Source: Flaccisagitta enflata | Taxonomy: Eukaryota; Chaetognatha; Sagittoidea; Aphragmophora | Assembly (NCBI GenBank): GCA_965153355.1 | Contig: OZ231127.1 | Coordinates: 16,802,001-16,866,000 of the forward strand | Reading direction: 5' to 3' | Length of the DNA stretch: 64,000 nucleotides | Part shown: piece by piece, positions 53,988 to 64,000 of the stretch | Layout: each line of letters opens with the position of its first letter | How positions within the stretch are numbered: position 1 is the first letter of the stretch | The notes under the pieces: model-generated | Told to the model about the DNA's origin: nothing | The model's input: only the letters and a program-made list of their open reading frames with translations | Database searches by the model: none | Position numbers and translations under genes: made by a program

Positions 53988-55096
53988 AGTCAGGGAGCTT
54001 AAGGAAGTGTAGAGTCAAAATTGCCAAAAAACTTGGAACTTTATTACTCTGACATTTTTTTTGTGCTGAACACAAATCTGACCTTTATTTTGGAATATTT
54101 TTTGCCACCCTTTATTTTTTAATTTTTTGGGTAAAAATGCATTTTTTTGGCTATTTGAAGTACACTATCATCACCTGGTTGCATTTTTTAATCAAACCTA
54201 ACAAAAATTGAAATTAATATACAGTTTACAAGAACTTTGCAGCCATACAGGGACTGTGTATTGCCAATAACAGGCCAAAAATGACCCAAAACAGCCAAAA
54301 ACAGCATTTTTTCCTAAAAAACATCAGTGTTATTTAAAATTTTTTTGTCAATCACATTCAATTAGGTCAGAACTAGGACAAATACACTTATTGAGAGCTT
54401 TAGACACTGCTATGGGATCATAACAGGACAAAACCAGGCTAAAAATGGTTTCAAATGGTCAAAATTGGCATTTTCTTTGATTAGATCATTGATATTCAAA
54501 TTTTTTTCACAAATCTCACTCAATCCTGTCAAGACCAGGTCAAATATGCTCAATAATAGCTTTAGACATTGATACAGGAGTCATACCAGGCCAAAAACAG
54601 GCCAAAATTGGCATTTTTTACAAAAAATCAATGTTATCAATAATTTTTTTGCCAATCTCACTCTATCCAGTCAGAAATAGGTCAGATATACTCATTGAGA
54701 GCTTTGAAAACTGATACCAGGACCAAAACAGGCAAAAAATGGCTTAAAATGACTAAAATTAATATTTTTATCTAAATGCATTATAGTTTTGTGGAATTTT
54801 TTTATAAATCTCACTCATCCAGTTAGAACTGGGTCAAATATACTTAATGAGATAAATAAAAACAGGCTAAAATATTCTAAAATAGTCAAAAATAAAACTC
54901 ATGCCTAAAATTCCTTTGTAAATCTCACTATATACAGTCAGAACTAGGGCAAATAAACTTTGGACATTGATCCCGGGGTCATGATAAACTAACAAAAGGC
55001 TAAAAATGAGCTAAAATGGCCAAAATTAGCATTTTCATCAATCAAATCGTTGTTATTCAAATTTTCAAACCAATCTGCCATTAAGCTCCCTGACTA
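53988..55096. mobile_element. 1.1-kb TIR element carrying a diverged tandem array
   Basis: TAGTCAGGGAGCTTAA at 53988-54003 and its perfect reverse complement at 55081-55096, each flanked outside by TTC. The interior from about 54130 is about six diverged units of 140-167 bp (AACAGGCCAAAAATG..., GGCATTTTTT..., CAATCTCACTC..., GTCAGAACTAGG...). Confidence 0.7.
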
Positions 55097-55131
55097 TTCG
55101 GAAAAGAACGATGAGAAGACGTGGGTAAAAA

Positions 55132-55132
<1 letters not shown>

Positions 55133-55193
<61 letters not shown>

Positions 55194-55302
55194 AGAAGAC
55201 AGAAACGACATGAAAAGATAGGAAAAAAATTGAAGAAGAAGAAGAAATGAAGACAACATAGGGAATGTGTGAGAGTTAGAGAGAGAGAGAGAGAGAGAGA
55301 GG
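55133..55302. repeat. (GA)n microsatellites
   Basis: GA 55135-55190 and 55277-55300. Confidence 0.95.
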
Positions 55303-55446
55303 ACAGGATAGAGATTCAATAATACTGATGGCCAGAATAAAAGATGGTTCGCTGGACTGGAACAATGCAGATACCAAGTTTAAGCCAGGGTTTATCTTAA
55401 CGTAAGGCCAGATTCACCGTAAAACTTGTTCATGAAATAACCCTCT

Positions 55447-55463
55447 ATATATATATATATATA

Positions 55464-55530
<67 letters not shown>
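55447..55530. repeat. (TA)n(TC)n(TATC)n array
   Basis: TATATA, then CTCTCT, TATCTATC and TC. Confidence 0.95.
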
Positions 55531-55534
<4 letters not shown>

Positions 55535-55688
55535 CTTCAATGTTTCAGTCATTGTCCAAAAGGCATTTGACACGAAATGTTTGTCCCTGACTGGATGACA
55601 ACGTGAACAACTCTAGTTTACATGTGAGTATGCATGAATGGATGAGTGAATAATCGAACGAAAGAACGAACGATTGTTCTAACTGATT

Positions 55689-55689
<1 letters not shown>

Positions 55690-55783
<94 letters not shown>
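55690..55783. repeat. (GT)n array, left part
   Basis: It continues at 56935-56960 on the far side of the hAT insert. Confidence 0.95.
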
Positions 55784-56934
55784 CAGCGGCGTAGGGCAGG
55801 AAAATGGGCAGGGGCGTCAGGCCCCAATCTGTGTCCGACTCACTATCTAATTGCTTTTATTCATATAACAGTTTAGAAAAGTGGGTAAATAATATGTAGT
55901 TTAATCATTGCAGGGGAGGGGTGCAGGCATCAATACAGAAAAAGAAAACAGTTGAGATATTACTTGATAGTTTGAATAAAAAAAAATTATGGAAAAGAAA
56001 AAAAAAAGAAATTTATGAAATGAAATAAAAATTACTAGGATAAAAAGAAGAAAAAAGAATATCTTAAAGATGATAAAAAATTTTATCATTTGAAAAAAAA
56101 TATTTATTAGACAAAAAAAATATCAAATAATAAAAATTGAAAAGATAAAAAAAAATCTATAAATGAAAAAAAATTAGATCATAGAATCTTAAAAAAATTA
56201 ATAAAAAAATTTTTAATGTGTTTTCAAAATTAAAATAATATACTGATCTTAGCCTGCATGCCTCCTCTGGCCATGTTTCCCTATGGGGAATTTATATCAA
56301 TAATATTTATTTCATCTTAAGTTTCCATTTAAGTTATTTAACATCAATTTAAGACTGCCTTTGTATCTACAGTGGCTCAAATCTGTTACTGCTAGTGCTG
56401 GCACAGTTTCTCAGGGTCAACAGGACAAAACCTAACTATCCCACTTTTGTCTTCTCCCATTTCATTTTTTCTCTTTTTCTTTAATATTTCTCAGAGTCAA
56501 TGGGACAAAACAGCTTATTTTCATTCCTCAGCCTTTTTCCTCTCTGCATTCTTTCTTCTTCCTTTCTCTCTTTCTTTTTTTCTTTCATGCTTGCTTTCTT
56601 TCTGTCATTCTTGAATTTATTTGCTTTCTTTCTTGCTTTTATTTTTAACACTATCTTTCCTATCTTTTATTTCTCTTTCTTTACTTTGCTGCTTTGTTCT
56701 TTAACTCTTTCTCTCTTTCTTTCCTTCTTTCTTTTTTTTCCTTGCTTTCCACAAAAAACCTTTGTTTTCAGTCTCATTTGTTTTTTTTTTTTTTCTTTTT
56801 TAGAGGCATCTTTTTTCCTTTTTTTTTTTTGAGCAGTTATTGCAGACTACGAAGTCACATGAAACTGCCATCCTGTGTCCAAACTGTAGGGACGTCCTTC
56901 AAGCCCCCCAGACGCCCCTCCTCCTACGCCGCTG
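55784..56934. mobile_element. hAT-type element (hAT-1), 1151 bp, perfect 8-bp target duplication
   Basis: The ends CAGCGGCGTAGG and CCTACGCCGCTG are perfect 12-bp inverted repeats. TGTGTGTT lies directly before (55776-55783) and after (56935-56942). hAT elements characteristically have CAG-starting TIRs and 8-bp duplications. The interior is AT-rich and pyrimidine-rich with no transposase frame (the 110-codon frame at 56500 is Phe/Ser/Leu low complexity), so it is non-autonomous. Confidence 0.85.
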
Positions 56935-56946
56935 TGTGTGTTTGTG

Positions 56947-56959
<13 letters not shown>

Positions 56960-57015
<56 letters not shown>
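56960..57015. repeat. (GA)n microsatellite
   Basis: Directly follows the GT tail; then GACAGA-rich sequence to 57180. Confidence 0.95.
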
Positions 57016-57020
<5 letters not shown>

Positions 57021-57402
57021 CAGTAAAAGAGCTAGGAGGAGATAGAGGCTGGCTGGCTGGCAGAGATACCGACAGACAAAAAGACGGAGACAGGCTGGCA
57101 GAAATACAGACTGACAAACTGACGGAGACAGACAAATGGAGATAGACAATAGGAGACAGACAGAGGTAGACAGTCGGACTGACATAGCAGTGTAGTGTTT
57201 TGATCTAGCTTCAGTTCTGACTTACGCCCGATGAGGATGGTGAATCTGAGTGAAAGGGGATCAAGTGAAAGTTGAGGTAATCCTAGTCAAGATCCTGCTT
57301 CGTGGCTACTAGATAGACAAACAGAAATGTTGCCTCTTATCCTAATTTGCATGACGCTGGAAATGTTTTTTGCGAAACAAAAACGGAGAAGAAATGAAAA
57401 TA

Positions 57403-57570
57403 GGAGCAAGGCCTGATACACAGCCACCAGTTGCGGACGGGTGGGCAGGGGTGGATATGCGCGTTTTTCCACTTTTCGACTCATGCTGACAGACGGACAG
57501 ACCAATGGACCAATGGACCAATGGACCGACAGACAAAGCCTCTTATAGAGTTGCGTGTCCGCAACTCAAA
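57403..57570 (+). mobile_element. HHE copy, TTGCG type
   Basis: CAAGGCCTGATACACAGCCA, AGTTGCGGACGGGTGGGCAG, a GACCAATG core, and the hairpin AGTTGCGTGTCCGCAACT. Exact 10-base arm match. Confidence 0.9.
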
Positions 57571-57687
57571 AGGAAAACGGTGAAGGTCTTAGAATTCATA
57601 TCCCCATGGTTTGATTAAAAGAACTTTTGCTTATTGTCCGGTTTCTCCATTCTGCAAATACTTATGCCTCTCCCCTTTTCACTCTAT

Positions 57688-58581
57688 TAAGGTGCGTCAT
57701 CGCATCTCTATAAGAGGGACTGTCTGTCCGTCCGTCGGTCTGTGAGTCTGTCGGTCCCTAGGTATGTCCGTTACACTTCCTCTAATTTCACGCTGATGAC
57801 GCATCGAGTTGCCCGCTCGGGCTCGTTTTTTCTACTCTTATGACCTATGTCAATTGAGGAAAGTTTTTTGATGTTCTTGGAACATAATTTTGTATATTTT
57901 GATATGGAATTGCAGGGACCTATCAACCATAGGCCAAAATTCCTTAAAGGGTCTGTTGGTGATGCCTGTAAAATGTTCATGACCCTGGGAGGCATTTTTG
58001 GGTGTCATATAACAATTTATTTAAGGGCTGTCAACCAAAAATTGCAAAATTTGCTAATTCTAAGCTTCTTTTCACTCTACAAGCTTTCTAAAAGTTGATT
58101 TATAGCCCTGACACTTGGCATGCACATCAAATGGACCCTAAATAAGTTGTATAGAAAAAAAAATTAATGTGTGATAATTTTCAGGTACCTAAATTAAGAA
58201 AAAAACATGTTTTTTTTGTAATATTAATGAAAAATGCTGTTGTTACCCCCTTTAAAGTAGACCAATTTGGACGAAAATTTAACTGGAGGTACTTCACATC
58301 AAGTACTACCTCCATGTCAAATTTCGTCAAAATGGAAGCGCTTAAAACACCAAAAATTGCATTTGAAGTAAGCCTTAATTTTACAATTTTTTTAAATTAC
58401 ATTTTTTAATATAGTGCCCTAATGAAAACAGATTTTGCATTGATTTTTTATATTTTAACACCCCATAGACTATTTTATAGAATGGTAAAAAAAAATTCAT
58501 GAATATGCAAACTTCATGTTTATCACCCTTTGACTGGTCAAATTTCGTCTTCGTTTGCACTGTGACGTATCCGGCCTTGTT
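57688..58581 (-). mobile_element. HHE hairpin end (C type) and a distant HHE 5' end: possible long element
   Basis: The hairpin AGGTGCGTCATCGCATCT and a (GTCC) core are at 57692-57775. The next HHE end in the same orientation, GACGTATCCGGCCTTGTTT, is at 58562-58580. The 780 bp between is AT-rich and unlike other copies. It may be one element with foreign sequence or two fragments. Confidence 0.35.
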
Positions 58582-58582
58582 T

Positions 58583-58702
58583 AATTAACAAGACCAAGTA
58601 GGCCAACAAGGTGCGCCGTGTGGATCTTCGAATGAATGCGTTACCAACAGACAGACAGACGGACACAGTCAGTTAAAGAGGTACTTTGGCGCACCTAAAA
58701 AC
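58583..58702 (+). mobile_element. HHE copy, subfamily F
   Basis: AACAAGACCAAGTAGGCC, AAGGTGCGCCGTGTGG, a short GACAGACAGAC core, and the hairpin AGGTACTTTGGCGCACCTAAAA. AGGTGCGCC is exact against GGCGCACCT. Confidence 0.85.
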
Positions 58703-59784
58703 GAACTTTGCCATGGAAGACACACACTATTGTATTACGGAAGTACAAACATTCGCGCTTCATTGAGAACACATCCTTCAGGTATAACAATTGTGTGTCT
58801 CTTCCCTGACAAAGTTCGTTATGCTGCTTCTGCTATCATCGCCGAAATATTCTGTTTTGTATAGTTTTTTTTTCTTTTTTTCGTTTTTCTGTAAATGCGA
58901 AGTTTTTGCTCGAGTGAATCGTCAATCGTTGCGTTATTTTGGCGTTTTTTTGCGTTTTTGCCTTCGTGGGTGATGATGATGGTAAACGAAGAAAAAGATC
59001 CCGAACGAATTATTGGAATTGTGTCAACCCCCCGCAGGGGGGAAAGTGATGAGCCCGCGGGGGGGGGGGGAAGAGGGGGGGAGAGAGCAAGTGTTGAGGG
59101 GGGAAGAGGAGAAAGTGTTAAGACCCGATATTGGATTGTGTGGCGACTGGAAAAAAAGTTTTGGCAGCTGTCGTTTGGGTAACGCAAACTTCTGCGGCTA
59201 ACCTCTTCTATCTCTACCTCATATTTGTCTGTGTTTTAAAGGGTTAAGACTATCCATTTACCCAGCGCAATATGTATATTTGGTTGTAAGTACGTAGGTT
59301 TCATTGACATTCGTTGATAGTACAAATAAAATGGTAAAATATACAGATGGGACATTCATATGTTTGTTTGGCATGATGTAGGGACAATTGTCGAGAAGAA
59401 ATGCGATGAAATATGGCATATCATCACCTTTCTTACATTGAATTGCTTGATTTCACCATGACATTTGACTCTGGGGCAGTAAGTCGGGGCAGGCGTGCAA
59501 AAGCTAACCAAAGATGGTCAGATTTATGCGTGATATATGGAGAGTGGACGGACTGCGGAAGCAACCAATCACATGCCAGAAACATCTTCGCCGTAGTTTT
59601 TCCTGTGCACAAGACTTTTCTATTTGGGACTTTATCTTAACCATGTCAGTTGGCTCGTGGGTTGACTGACTTATTTTCCGTACATTGGCAAAAGTGCAAT
59701 GACCTTTCTTCTTTCTTAAAAAACTTTTTCAGCAATACATTTTAAGATATTTAGTGTAAATTACAGATGCCATATCTAAAACTG
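58703..59784. other. Spacer with G-rich tract
   Basis: 59058-59112 is almost pure G/A with runs of up to 11 G. Frames at 58895-59182 and 59413-59640 lack any recognised motif. Confidence 0.4.
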
Positions 59785-61726
<1,942 letters not shown>

Positions 61727-61739
61727 AGGAATGAGCGCT

Positions 61740-61821
<82 letters not shown>

Positions 61822-61951
61822 GAGGTCAGTTGGTAAGTCCGTCACATGCTTGTCAAGGCATCTGACAAATTTTGCTGAAGTGCATACAAATATTTAACAC
61901 TTGTTCGACTAACTAGCCATGGCAAACTGTCTGGCCGTCTTTCCCAAAGAG

Positions 61952-62121
<170 letters not shown>

Positions 62122-62361
62122 TTTAGTGTTTGTATTTGGACGTTGAGACATTGTTACGCCTCCATCATAGTTCATTTTGGATTCTTTGGTTTTACTACAA
62201 CTCTACTCCCCCCAATACACACGCCTTCGGCATTGGAATTTAAGCTATGAAAAGTTGGAGATTTCACAGTATAATATTTCATAGTATTTTGGATGCCTAC
62301 CTATTTGTTCATTTTACGGTGATAGAAAAACCTCTTAGAATCTGTAGTGTTTGCTTACTGG

Positions 62362-62899
<538 letters not shown>

Positions 62900-62950
62900 C
62901 TTACTGGATGTCACCCTATGTCAAGAAGACAGTGCGAGTACGTGGGTGGG

Positions 62951-63050
<100 letters not shown>

Positions 63051-63306
63051 TCTCCGTCTCCATTTCGGTTCTCCCTTGTGGATAGCGTGGTAGACCACAA
63101 GGAACCACCACAAGTATCGAGAACAATCGTTTTTTGTCCGAGATTACCTTTTAGCAAGGAAAGCCTCAGCTTCCCGCCTTCCTGGCAGACCACACTCACA
63201 CCGTAATTTAACCCACTTCGTGATAGACATAAACCCACTCTCGCGTGCAAAACAAAGCCAAAGTCGCGTGCTGTTTCTCTTGTTGCGATCGCTGTCATTG
63301 TTATCC

Positions 63307-64000
<694 letters not shown>

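Overview
This is a piece of animal nuclear DNA, most likely from an aquatic invertebrate. The grounds are: exon-like blocks with consensus splice sites, one of which encodes part of a C-type lectin fold; LINE reverse transcriptase remnants; hAT- and mariner-style miniature elements; and a very heavy load of simple repeats (about 7 kb by hand tally). A crustacean-like genome would fit, but nothing here fixes the taxon. There are no operons, no rRNA and no CRISPR, and only one tRNA-like sequence.

Coding content is sparse. The strongest candidate is a 918-codon open frame at 25.8-28.6 kb (+) with a globular start, Gly-rich and charged helical stretches, and in-frame amino-acid repeats; I do not recognise it. 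On the minus strand, 1820-1920 looks like an exon of a C-type lectin-like domain. Also on the minus strand, 7254-7087 and 5619-5412 look like two phase-matched exons of an unknown gene. A possible last exon lies at 31120-31221. Two 5'-truncated LINE reverse transcriptases lie at 21.6-22.2 kb (dead) and 31.7-32.7 kb (all RT motifs visible).

Most of the rest is non-autonomous mobile DNA. About thirty copies of one short family (called HHE here) have a conserved 5' end AACAAGGCC, a subterminal segment, a (GACC)-rich core and a 3' hairpin followed by TAAAA. The subterminal segment is the reverse complement of the last hairpin arm, and the two change together between subfamilies, as in Helentron/HINE elements. 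Copies nest inside one another. Other groups are foldback elements with a 20-21 bp internal minisatellite (family E, four copies), at least six long palindromes between 11 and 19 kb and elsewhere, three hAT-type elements with visible target duplications, mariner-like MITEs with TA duplications, and a MITE (family G) carrying an HHE insertion.

Layout: 0-5 kb lectin exon, 21-bp minisatellite, HHE; 5-7.3 kb two-exon gene around microsatellites and E; 7.6-19.1 kb foldbacks and palindromes; 19-24.4 kb CA/GTT arrays, dead LINE, E; 25.5-31.2 kb the long open frame, a 1.1-kb 28-bp minisatellite and a possible last exon; 31.3-35.1 kb LINE and E with nested hAT; 36-51 kb microsatellites and HHE; 51.5-57 kb nested HHE, a TIR element with a diverged tandem array, a hAT; 57-64 kb simple repeats, an 866-bp tandem duplication with a hAT, and a terminal GTT array running off the window. 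Strand for HHE copies is given with the hairpin as the 3' end.
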